47,042 nt of DNA, from assembly GCA_946480715.1 (NCBI GenBank), contig CAMLKK010000024.1:1-47042 (forward strand). Reading direction: 5' to 3'. The translations under genes were made by a program, and so were the position numbers. Numbering within the stretch: position 1 is the first letter of the stretch; every line of letters begins with the position of its first letter. Below, in pieces: positions 8,985 to 15,508 of this stretch. This DNA comes from an uncultured Bacteriovorax sp. GTDB taxonomy: Bacteria; Bdellovibrionota; Bacteriovoracia; Bacteriovoracales; Bacteriovoracaceae. The notes beneath the pieces are model-generated. The model ran no database searches. It saw only the letters and a program-made list of their open reading frames with translations, and was not told where the DNA came from.

Positions 8985-8998
8985 ACCAACTGGTCGGT
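8985..8998. promoter_or_regulatory. Probable TetR operator
   Basis: ACCAACTGGTCGGT, an imperfect dyad (ACCRAC / GTCGGT) in the 59-base gap between the TetR gene and the divergent START-like gene. It resembles the ACCGAC-type half sites bound by several TetR-family repressors. Its central position would let one protein repress both directions. Confidence 0.6.
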
Positions 8999-9029
8999 TT
9001 ATTTCAAAGAACTATTTAAGGAATAGATT

Positions 9030-9494
9030 ATGGGAAGCCAAAAAAATGCAGAAAGAAAGTCAGATCGCGAACTTATCTCAGCACGCATTATCAATGGGCC
9101 TGCAAGCAAGGTCTTTGAAGCATGGACTAATCCCGAACTTTTCAAAAAATGGTGGGTGCCAAAATCTTTCCCTATTACGTTAGAGTCATGTGCGATGGAC
9201 GTGCGCACCGGTGGAACATATAAGTTAGTTTTTAGTGCGGGTGAACAGTCCGCTGAATTTTTTGGCAAGTACCTCGAAGTTTCTCCACATAGGAGAATGA
9301 TTTGGACGAATGAAGAAAGTGGCGCGGACGCAGCTAACATTACAACCGTAACTTTTGAAGAAGTGGCCAATGGAACATATGTGACTGTTCACGACCTCTA
9401 TCCTTCAAAAGAATCATTAGACGAAGCGATTGAATCGGGTTCCAGTGGAGCAATGCCCGAACAACTAGAGCAGTTGCAACATATCTTTGCATGA
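9030..9494 (+). CDS. SRPBCC/AHSA1-family (START-like) protein
   Basis: A 154-aa member of the AHSA1 group. It has RIINGPASKVFEAWTNPELF then KKWWVPKSFP, typical of the family start, with EQLQHIFA as the C-terminal helix. A good ribosome site (AAGGAATAGATT) precedes the ATG. It is transcribed away from the TetR gene and probably co-regulated with the GST operon. It is related to, but not a copy of, the START-like protein at 7302. Confidence 0.87.
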   Translation: MGSQKNAERKSDRELISARIINGPASKVFEAWTNPELFKKWWVPKSFPITLESCAMDVRTGGTYKLVFSAGEQSAEFFGKYLEVSPHRRMIWTNEESGADAANITTVTFEEVANGTYVTVHDLYPSKESLDEAIESGSSGAMPEQLEQLQHIFA

Positions 9495-9588
9495 TTTCTG
9501 TGTGATGTTTTGTGATGTTGAAACTAACATCTAAGATGTCAGACAGGTAATCATTGAGTTTCACCCACTCTTCGATAGAATTGTTGCT

Positions 9589-10158
9589 ATGTCTTTTAGA
9601 AAGAAACTCCATTCCACGATCCAGCTCTATGTTCAAAAACTTGAAGCGCATGCGGATCGTAGTTGGTATCCACCGCTCATTGGTCTGCTCGCTGCTTTAG
9701 ATAATCTCATCATCATTATTCCGAACGATGGTATTTTAGTCGCAAGCTCAATGCTCGTTCCGAAACGTTGGGCGCTTTTTGCACTCAACATTACGATTGG
9801 CTCTACTATCGGGGCGCTTGCCCTTTTTTTTCTTGTTGAACATCAGGGTCTACCCTGGATTCTTAATTTTTATCCTGGGCTTGACCAAAGCCAGATGTGG
9901 ATTTTAACAGATCAGTTTTTTGATCAATATGGTTTGATTGTTGTTTTCGTTGTAGCGATCAGCCCACTCATGCAGCAACCAGCGATCATCCTCGCAGCAC
10001 TGGCACACATTCCACCGCTCGAACTTACTGCTGCTATTTTTCTAGGACGCTTTATCAAATTCAACTTGCTTGCTTATCTTGGATCACACTCCCCAAAACT
10101 ACTGAAGAAAATATGGGGAATGAAAGATGAGCTTACAGATGCAGGCGTCAAACTCTAA
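9589..10158 (+). CDS. VTT/DedA-like (YqaA-type) membrane protein
   Basis: A 189-aa inner membrane protein with four to five hydrophobic segments and the VTT-domain pattern. An acidic/polar re-entrant segment (LDNLIIIIPNDGILVASSM) lies near residue 40, and a second (ISPLMQQPAIILAAL) near 125, followed by GRFIKFNLLAYLG. DedA/VTT proteins take part in lipid flipping or proton-coupled transport. The stop codon TAA shares its last base with a long palindromic repeat that separates this gene from the convergent pilin gene. No ribosome site is obvious. Confidence 0.72.
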   Translation: MSFRKKLHSTIQLYVQKLEAHADRSWYPPLIGLLAALDNLIIIIPNDGILVASSMLVPKRWALFALNITIGSTIGALALFFLVEHQGLPWILNFYPGLDQSQMWILTDQFFDQYGLIVVFVVAISPLMQQPAIILAALAHIPPLELTAAIFLGRFIKFNLLAYLGSHSPKLLKKIWGMKDELTDAGVKL

Positions 10159-10215
10159 AGGTGCCATCATACTTTTGGTTTCGCATGTGCGAAACAAAAG
10201 GGTTAGTGGCACCTT
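10158..10215. repeat. REP-like palindrome, family 1, copy A
   Basis: The outer arms AAGGTGCCA / TGGCACCTT and the inner arms GTTTCGCA / TGCGAAAC form a 58-base hairpin between two convergent genes. It differs at one base from the copy at 11405-11462, and the two flank the pilin gene as direct repeats. A related motif bounds the RAYT transposase at 20.4-21.2 kb, so this is probably a REP element mobilised by that enzyme. It may also act as a 3'-end protector or terminator. Confidence 0.85.
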
Positions 10216-10217
10216 AT

Positions 10218-11297
10218 CTAGTGTAAACATTGATTAGGATTCACAGTTGACGGACAATCTTTTTGAATTGCTTGCTTAACTCCACATGCGCTTTCGCTAG
10301 TGGGAGAACATTGCTGAGTTCCTGCGGGTTTTGCACCTGAGCATTTAATATCGGGAGCTGCGACACCTTGATTTTCGCACTTAACAGTTCTTGTCTGAGT
10401 TCCAGAATTTGAAGTTGCGTTACAAGTTGCCGTTCTAGTTTGTGTTCCCAACCATGCGCAACCTTCCGAGCAAACAGGTTCCCCCCCGCTTGCTTCGCAC
10501 GCACCGTCACCGGCCATCCCACATCCAAGACAAGTTACGCTTTTAACGGCACGCCCGCCTTCACAAGTCCCCCATGGACCATAACTCCAGTTTCCAGTTC
10601 CACCAGCACAAGTTCCCCATTCAGATGTTACCCATCCATAACAAGAATGAGTATTACAAGCACGTGTTTCATTCGCAGCAAATGGGCAAGACTCTCCGCC
10701 ATTTTTTTCAGGAGCGATAATGTTATAAGTTTGAGTTCCACCATCACAGGCAGCTGAACAATCAGACCAATCACCTCGACAATCCAAAATTGGTTCATTC
10801 TTATTTATACAATCTATAACTATTCCATCTTTAACAACAACGTTGACGATAAATTTTTGTTCGTGATTTTTATTATCTTTCGTTTTCAGTTTCACTAAAA
10901 AATCGGCATTGCCGTAATTTTTTGCCCCGAAGGTGAAATTGCGAAGAGACATGCTTGAAATTGAAATTGCATGAGAAGCTCCAGTTTGCCCAATAGGTGC
11001 ATTTTTTTGAAACGCCGGTGCTCCAGCTCTGAAATATATATTTTCAACTTCTGTTCCGTTTCCTTCTGGACGAACATTTCCAAGCTTCACAAAAGTTTCT
11101 ACGCAACCTTCATGATGCGAGAGAGCTTGATTGATACTAAAAAAAGTCTGAGAAACGTTTTCTTGAATGTGTCCTTTTTTCATGACGTTTGATTGCTTTG
11201 ACATAAAATTCATGAAAATAAGAGCAAAACCTCCTAATAGGCCAATGGCCAAAAGAAGTTCAGTAAGTGAAAATCCATTTTTTCGATTGCGATTCAT
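10218..11297 (-). CDS. Type IV pilin-like protein with thrombospondin type 1-like repeats
   Basis: A 359-aa protein with a class III/type IV prepilin signal: basic MNRNRKNG, cleavage at G8/F9, Glu at +5 (FSLTE), then a hydrophobic helix to about residue 30. Residues ~35-165 are a pilin-like head. After that come Cys/Trp/Gly-rich segments resembling TSP1 domains: CRGDWSDCSAACDGGTQT, then two WGTC-GG units and two GTQTRT segments with paired Cys. TSP1 modules bind glycans or proteins in eukaryotes. Here they suggest a surface adhesin or minor pilin, perhaps for prey attachment (inference). No pilus machinery genes are adjacent. The gene lies between near-identical palindromes. Confidence 0.8.
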   Translation of the reverse strand: MNRNRKNGFSLTELLLAIGLLGGFALIFMNFMSKQSNVMKKGHIQENVSQTFFSINQALSHHEGCVETFVKLGNVRPEGNGTEVENIYFRAGAPAFQKNAPIGQTGASHAISISSMSLRNFTFGAKNYGNADFLVKLKTKDNKNHEQKFIVNVVVKDGIVIDCINKNEPILDCRGDWSDCSAACDGGTQTYNIIAPEKNGGESCPFAANETRACNTHSCYGWVTSEWGTCAGGTGNWSYGPWGTCEGGRAVKSVTCLGCGMAGDGACEASGGEPVCSEGCAWLGTQTRTATCNATSNSGTQTRTVKCENQGVAAPDIKCSGAKPAGTQQCSPTSESACGVKQAIQKDCPSTVNPNQCLH

Positions 11298-11404
11298 GAA
11301 AGCTCTTTGAATGTCTATGCTGTTTCAAATGCTATCACGAATTTTAATGAGAACTTTTTGAATGTTATGCTTCGGGACAGAATTAATTTTTCAAGATGCT
11401 TTTC

Positions 11405-11462
11405 AAGGTGCCATCATACTTTAGGTTTCGCATGTGCGAAACAAAAGGGTTAGTGGCACCTT
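11405..11462. repeat. REP-like palindrome, family 1, copy B
   Basis: Same 58-base hairpin as 10158-10215 with one substitution (TTTTG to TTTAG), in the same orientation. The last 13 bases encode the final codons and stop (Arg-Cys-His-stop) of the SDR gene at 11450, so the repeat has supplied that gene's 3' end. Confidence 0.88.
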
Positions 11463-12130
11463 AAATTATTCACAAGCTCATCCTGATCCTGAACAGATTC
11501 CGCTTGAGGATTGGATTGATGGATTTTCATGTGATGAAAATATTCTCCACTCACAAGCGCAGAAGAATCATTACTAACTGCTAGCCATGCTTGCGTCTCT
11601 GCTCCTTTTTGCAAATCATCAGGTGCATTACTTCCACCCATGCGAGTGGGAACCCATCCGGGATCAACCGCATTTACAAAACAATCACTCCACTTGCGCG
11701 CAAAATATTTTGTCAGCATGAGAACATAGAGTTTGGAATCAGAGTAATTTAAATTTTCGATTTCTTTTAAGTTCACATGACCGCCCAAATGCATTCCAGA
11801 ACTCAAATAGATCAAACGTTGTGGTTTCTGAATAAGTGTGGTCAACATGTATGGTGCGAGCACATTTACGATGAACAAATCTTTGGCCGGTGCCTGGTAA
11901 AGTCCTGCATTGTGAATGATTGAATCAAACGGCCCGTGGGCATTCACCTGTTCGGCGAGCGAGGCAATCTCTTCTTTATGAGATAGATCACCAAACACGT
12001 ATTGGCGGTCGCTTTTAAGTTGTGATGATTTGCTCCTGGCGTGGAAAAGAACCTCGTGTCCCGCTTTTAAAAGCTTCTCACCTGCTATTTCCCCAAGACC
12101 TGTCGTTGAACCTGTAATAAATATTTTCAT
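11450..12130 (-). CDS. Short-chain dehydrogenase/reductase
   Basis: A 226-aa SDR. NAD(P) binding TGSTTGLG at 7-14, NAG (in IIHNAGLY), a Ser in IYLSSGMH, and the catalytic YxxxK as YSDSK. The post-active-site motif PGWVPT is present. It is an oxidoreductase of unknown substrate, predicted cytoplasmic. The final residues RCH are encoded by the palindromic repeat, which means the native C-terminus was probably different. A weaker repeat remnant lies 7 bases before the ATG, so the gene is bounded on both sides by family-1 repeats. Confidence 0.88.
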   Translation of the reverse strand: MKIFITGSTTGLGEIAGEKLLKAGHEVLFHARSKSSQLKSDRQYVFGDLSHKEEIASLAEQVNAHGPFDSIIHNAGLYQAPAKDLFIVNVLAPYMLTTLIQKPQRLIYLSSGMHLGGHVNLKEIENLNYSDSKLYVLMLTKYFARKWSDCFVNAVDPGWVPTRMGGSNAPDDLQKGAETQAWLAVSNDSSALVSGEYFHHMKIHQSNPQAESVQDQDELVNNLRCH

Positions 12131-12136
12131 AGGTTA

Positions 12137-12165
12137 AAGGTGCCACTGGTCCACAGGTTTCGCAA
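12137..12165. repeat. Degenerate family-1 REP half
   Basis: AAGGTGCCACTGGTCCACAG then GTTTCGCA at the expected spacing, without the second arm. It matches the left half of the copies at 10158 and 11405. It sits just upstream of the SDR start codon. Confidence 0.55.
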
Positions 12166-12259
12166 GGGCGGATCCATTAAGAAAAATTTACAGACTGCCC
12201 TAGTCACTTTGCACTTTTGGGACTATCTATCAAATCAAATTTATCCCACGGAGTAATAC

Positions 12260-12511
12260 ATGAAATCAGTTTTAGTTCTAGCGCTTACACTTATGGCAGC
12301 AGCTTCATTTGCATCAGAAAAAAATACAACAAAATGTGACTCAGAATTCAACCAAAACGCACTTAAGTGCCAAAAAATGTCTCAATTCTGCGGAAGAGTT
12401 GGACCAGCTGAATCTACACGTTACGAACTTTGTATGGAAGAAGTTTACCAGTGTATCGATGAAGGAAGAGAAGCTTACAAAGCATGTCTTGAAAAACCAG
12501 AAAACAAATAA
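12260..12511 (+). CDS. Small secreted Cys-rich protein, unknown function
   Basis: An 83-aa protein: a signal peptide of about 19 residues (KSVLVLALTLMAAASFAS) and a 64-residue mature part with six Cys arranged roughly C-x10-C-x6-C-x14-C-x6-C-x11-C. This suggests three disulfides in a helical hairpin fold in the periplasm. A clear GGAGTAATAC ribosome site precedes the ATG. I do not recognise the family. A family-2 palindrome begins just after its stop. Confidence 0.75.
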   Translation: MKSVLVLALTLMAAASFASEKNTTKCDSEFNQNALKCQKMSQFCGRVGPAESTRYELCMEEVYQCIDEGREAYKACLEKPENK

Positions 12512-12512
12512 A

Positions 12513-12570
12513 AGGTTCCAGGCCAACACACTTTTCTTGTCGCGAAGAAACAAGAAAAGTGTGTTGGACC
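12513..12570. repeat. REP-like palindrome, family 2, copy A
   Basis: A perfect 18-bp stem at 12523-12540 and 12550-12567 with a nine-base loop CGCGAAGAA, bounded by GGTTCCA on the left and a degenerate GGACCC on the right. It lies between convergent genes. Its plan (outer GGTKCCA arm, inner hairpin with a CGAA loop side) resembles family 1, so the families may be related. Confidence 0.85.
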
Positions 12571-12574
12571 CATA

Positions 12575-12757
12575 TTAGCCTTCTTCAATCTTTCTCATGA
12601 TCATAGCAATAGTTGCCGAACCAATTCGAGCTCGCTTTAAGATCAATTGAACTTTTTCTAAATTATCTTCATCAACAGCTTCGTAAAAATCATCAAGCAG
12701 ATTCATCTCATTAAGTTTTTCAAGAACGAGTGTTCCTTCTAGAAGTTCATCTTTCAT
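12575..12757 (-). CDS. Small acidic protein, unknown function
   Basis: A 60-aa protein, acidic and helical (MKDELLEGTLVLEKLNEMN at the start, MRKIEEG at the end). The ATG overlaps the stop of the SnoaL-like gene as ATGA, which decides the start over an upstream ATG five codons earlier and implies coupled translation. No Cys, no signal and no recognised domain. It could partner the SnoaL-like protein. The two genes together are bracketed by family-2 palindromes. Confidence 0.65.
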   Translation of the reverse strand: MKDELLEGTLVLEKLNEMNLLDDFYEAVDEDNLEKVQLILKRARIGSATIAMIMRKIEEG

Positions 12758-13134
12758 TTTAGTCCCGCCCATTCTGATGCTTCATCACGATCAGCAAATG
12801 AATTAAACTCCACCACTTTCGAGCCTTGAAAAACAAAAACGTCTGTAACGTGACCATCGATCCATTCACGATTGTCTTTGAGTCGGACTTTTACATGAAC
12901 GAAGACAACAACTTTATTACCATGAACAGAAAATTCTTCTGGCAGACAACTTCCTTCCGCCCAATTGTCTCTTCCCTGTGTAAAGTTAGCTTTCAATTCT
13001 TCAAGACCATGAAATCGTCCACCAAAAGTTTCGAACCTCGAAACTTTAGAATCAAAAAAACTTAAATAGGTTGAAACATCATTGCGATTTAAAGCGGAGT
13101 AAATTTTTTGAATGATCTCAGTGTGATCTGTCAC
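12754..13134 (-). CDS. SnoaL/NTF2-like protein
   Basis: About 126 aa with the NTF2-like cone fold pattern: TEIIQKIYSALNRNDVSTYL, then FDSKVSRFETFGGRFHGLEE, and beta strands ending VFVFQGSKVVEFNSFADR. Such proteins are nuclear-transport-factor-fold enzymes or ligand binders; the ligand is unknown. I chose GTG at 13134, preceded by GGGGAATTC, because the longer reading frame starting MFLRDKE runs through the palindromic repeat. It is translated together with the 60-aa gene. Confidence 0.75.
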   Translation of the reverse strand: MTDHTEIIQKIYSALNRNDVSTYLSFFDSKVSRFETFGGRFHGLEELKANFTQGRDNWAEGSCLPEEFSVHGNKVVVFVHVKVRLKDNREWIDGHVTDVFVFQGSKVVEFNSFADRDEASEWAGLK

Positions 13135-13147
13135 GAATTCCCCAAGA

Positions 13148-13205
13148 GGTTCCAACACACTTTCCTTGTCGCGAAGAAACAAGAAAAGTGTATTGGCTTG
13201 GAACC
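13148..13205. repeat. REP-like palindrome, family 2, copy B
   Basis: Outer arms GGTTCCA (13148-13154) and TGGAACC (13199-13205). The inner stem has 18 positions with the same CGCGAAGAA loop as the copy at 12513 and the same orientation, with a few substitutions. It lies between the lipoprotein stop and the SnoaL-like start. Confidence 0.85.
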
Positions 13206-13211
13206 AAATAA

Positions 13212-13739
13212 TTATTTAACGAAAACGAGAACTGGTGAGCACTCTGCACATCTTTCCATTTCTTTAGATGTTCCCCACTTTAAAGGGCATTCGCGTTTTT
13301 CCATTTCATACCAAACGGCCTTTCCTGGATTCACTTCAACATGAGTGATGTTGTGAGCATAGATTCCTTCTTTTCCGCTTTCAGTGTGACGATCGTAGTA
13401 TTGTCCAAGAGTATCGCGTGTAAGAGAAACTCTGTCAGCGAACGGCTCAGTTCCGTTGTTGATAAACTTCACTTCAAATGTACAAGTTGTTCCTTGTTGC
13501 TCGATGAACTTCGATTGAACACCGATCTGACGATTGTTAATGTTGAATGTTTTAGTCTCACTCCAAACGTCTGCTTCTTTCGCTAGTGGAAGATAAGGTC
13601 CACTCATCGTTTTCGCTGACCAATCATCTGCACCAGTGTACTCTTTGTACCCCATATCCTTTTGCATTCCTGCACAACCAGCAAGAATTGTGAACATAGT
13701 CGCCATTACGGAAACGAGAAATAAACGTTGCATTTTCAT
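13212..13739 (-). CDS. Lipoprotein, unknown function
   Basis: About 175 aa with a lipoprotein signal: KMQRLFLVSVMATMFTILAGC, lipobox ILAGC, then AGMQKD. The mature part is a predicted beta domain with three to four Cys near the C-terminus (RECPLKW, ERCAECSP). The ATG at 13739 follows GGAG with eight-base spacing, better than the TTG one codon earlier. It is likely anchored to the outer membrane (no Asp at +2). I recognise no family. Confidence 0.75.
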   Translation of the reverse strand: MKMQRLFLVSVMATMFTILAGCAGMQKDMGYKEYTGADDWSAKTMSGPYLPLAKEADVWSETKTFNINNRQIGVQSKFIEQQGTTCTFEVKFINNGTEPFADRVSLTRDTLGQYYDRHTESGKEGIYAHNITHVEVNPGKAVWYEMEKRECPLKWGTSKEMERCAECSPVLVFVK

Positions 13740-13913
13740 CAAGTAATCTCCTTCATAAATATTTAAACTTTAAAAAAGTGTAAACGCGACCTAAACAAAG
13801 TCAATTTTCATTATGAAGGAAAAATTCTCCTGAAAAATACTTAACTCACCCTTGACGCTAAAAAAACCGCTACCATCTATTTTTCCAAAGCAAATTAACC
13901 TTTGGAGGACTCA

Positions 13914-14369
13914 GTGGAAAAACTTCTGGACGCGACAGTTGTTGCCAAACGCTTGAAAGAATTTAAAGTCGATTTACTAAAAATCCTGACCGCCCCAGTA
14001 ATTTATTCCCTCATCATCCCGGCCGTGATCATGGATCTCTTAGTACAGCTCTATCAGGAAATTTGTTTTCCGGTTTACGGAATCCAAAAGGTCAATCGCA
14101 GTGACTACGTAAAAAACGATCGCCATCGCTTGAAGTATCTTACGTCGGTAAAAAAAGTTAATTGCGCCTACTGTGCTTACTTCAACGGCATCATCGCATT
14201 TGTAAGAGAAGTTGCTGCACGAACCGAAGTCTACTGGTGCCCAATCAAACACTCAGTTAAACCAAAAGAGCGACATGCTCACTACGAAAACTTTTTACCT
14301 TATGGTGATGAAAGAGATCTTGAGTATCGCTGGGAAGAAAAGCGCAGAGAAGTTTTAAAAGAAAGTTAG
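13914..14369 (+). CDS. Unknown protein with CxxC and CPIKH metal-site-like motifs
   Basis: About 151 aa. I place the start at GTG 13914 because GGAGG lies five bases before it. Residues ~28-50 are hydrophobic (APVIYSLIIPAVIMDLLVQL), probably a membrane segment. Then come NCAYCAYFNG and YWCPIKHSVKP, which together could hold a metal, followed by a His/Tyr/charged tail (HAHYENFLPYGDERD). I think this is a conserved family seen in several Gram-negatives, but I cannot name it. A long palindrome follows the stop. Confidence 0.65.
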   Translation: MEKLLDATVVAKRLKEFKVDLLKILTAPVIYSLIIPAVIMDLLVQLYQEICFPVYGIQKVNRSDYVKNDRHRLKYLTSVKKVNCAYCAYFNGIIAFVREVAARTEVYWCPIKHSVKPKERHAHYENFLPYGDERDLEYRWEEKRREVLKES

Positions 14370-14380
14370 CCCTAAAGGGT

Positions 14381-14428
14381 GCCACCATACTTATTGTTTC
14401 GCGTGTGCGAAACAATAAGTATGGTGGC
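14381..14428. repeat. REP-like palindrome, family 1, copy C
   Basis: A 22-bp perfect stem at 14381-14402 and 14407-14428 with loop GTGT, carrying GCCACCATACTTATTGTTTC in the left arm. It is more symmetrical than copies A and B. It separates the convergent CxxC protein and YcaO genes. The next 100 bases to 14530 hold nothing I can identify. Confidence 0.85.
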
Positions 14429-14530
14429 TGGATTCTCGTTGCCAGTGCAACATCCGGTGATTGGTGGAACGGTATTATCCTCAGAATGAAATCAAATTAA
14501 AAACTTAAAAATTGTATTAAAATAGAAATT

Positions 14531-15508
14531 CTATCCTAATGGGTGAGGCAATTTATTCAATTGCTCGAACTGAAGTTCTTCTCCTGAGAATTGCTTCAAT
14601 CTTTGTAAATTTATATTCTGTCTAGTCGTAATCCCGAAAAACAAATTTTGAAGGTCCTGCGACTGAGCCCTAACCCCGACTAAGTTAAATTTGTCGAAAA
14701 ACTTAGGCATTTTTAAATCTATAAATGCAATATTTGTACGGTTTTCACTTAAAGTTGCAACGTCTTTTCCCGTCAGCTGCTTGAATATTTCATAACCAAT
14801 TGTCGGATTGTTTGCATATTTAATATGGTCCAATACATCTGGTTTTTGTATTCTTAAAAAATCCCTTAAAGAATATATCGAATGGTCATTGTAATCAGTT
14901 TCAAGAAAAGCTGTTATATGTCTTATGCATTCAATTGATGATTTCCAAACAGCTTTATTCAAATTTAAATCTGCAGCCAGACCAAGACATAGACCAAATG
15001 GATTTTTCGAATTTATACCTGTTGAAATTGTCATTACTACATGATGCTCATTTGTAGGGCTCAATTTAAGAGTTTGTGTTTGAATTCTCTCCCCTTCTAT
15101 TTTTTTAAAACAAGTTTTTAACTCGAAGGGAATTTCATTAATAATTTCCGGTTTCGTGTTTGTTAAATAATGACAAAGGAAAGAATCCCTCTCAATTAAC
15201 TCTGCTTGAGCATTGATTTTAGCAGAAGGACGATCAAAATGAAGTGCAATGCCATTACTGTTTTCCAAATCATTTTCTTTAATCAATATTCTTTCAAAAG
15301 CTTCCATGATAGCTTTTACAAGTGCTGTTTCTTCATCAAAATCAGAACCCCGCCCTTCATAATGATCTCCTTCATGGGATAGATTTACTTTAAAATCATA
15401 AAGATTAGGTAGCCATCTCTTGGGCCAAGTGTAGTTCACAATTGAGAGATTAAACATCTCTCGTTGGCTTATAATCCATTTAATTAGTTCTCTTTTTCGA
15501 TCATCCAA
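14531..15508 (-). CDS. YcaO-family protein (azoline/thioamide-type ATP-dependent enzyme)
   Basis: About 325 aa. It carries the YcaO ATP-binding signature: GRGSDFDEETALVKAIMEAF followed by ER (Glu83, Glu86, Arg87 counted from an upstream TTG at 15550). The second block is AELIERDSFLCHYL, and the Pro-rich carboxy end is LPHPLG. YcaO enzymes activate peptide amides with ATP to form azolines, thioamides or amidines, or act on non-peptide substrates. The start is probably TTG 15508, which has AGGAAG six bases upstream. It overlaps the binding-protein gene by 25 bases, so the two are co-translated. No dehydrogenase or E1-like partner (TOMM type) is nearby. Its substrate is unknown; the 88-aa secreted peptide two genes upstream is one candidate. 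Confidence 0.82.
   Translation of the reverse strand: MDDRKRELIKWIISQREMFNLSIVNYTWPKRWLPNLYDFKVNLSHEGDHYEGRGSDFDEETALVKAIMEAFERILIKENDLENSNGIALHFDRPSAKINAQAELIERDSFLCHYLTNTKPEIINEIPFELKTCFKKIEGERIQTQTLKLSPTNEHHVVMTISTGINSKNPFGLCLGLAADLNLNKAVWKSSIECIRHITAFLETDYNDHSIYSLRDFLRIQKPDVLDHIKYANNPTIGYEIFKQLTGKDVATLSENRTNIAFIDLKMPKFFDKFNLVGVRAQSQDLQNLFFGITTRQNINLQRLKQFSGEELQFEQLNKLPHPLG

Noticed and set aside
10241..10757. Long frames opposite or out of frame with the pilin gene
   Set aside because: Shadow frames caused by the Cys/Gly-rich repeats of the pilin; no ribosome site or family match.
12754..13182. A longer SnoaL-like start reading MFLRDKE
   Set aside because: Those codons lie inside the family-2 palindrome; GTG 13134 with a ribosome site is the better start.
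14461..14470. TGGTGGA near the YcaO 3' end as a possible att site
   Set aside because: Seven bases is too short and the region lies outside the AT-rich island.
14531..15508. Calling the YcaO cluster a standard TOMM/thiazole-oxazole gene set
   Set aside because: No dehydrogenase or E1/Ocin-ThiF partner and no clear leader/core precursor; left as an open question.
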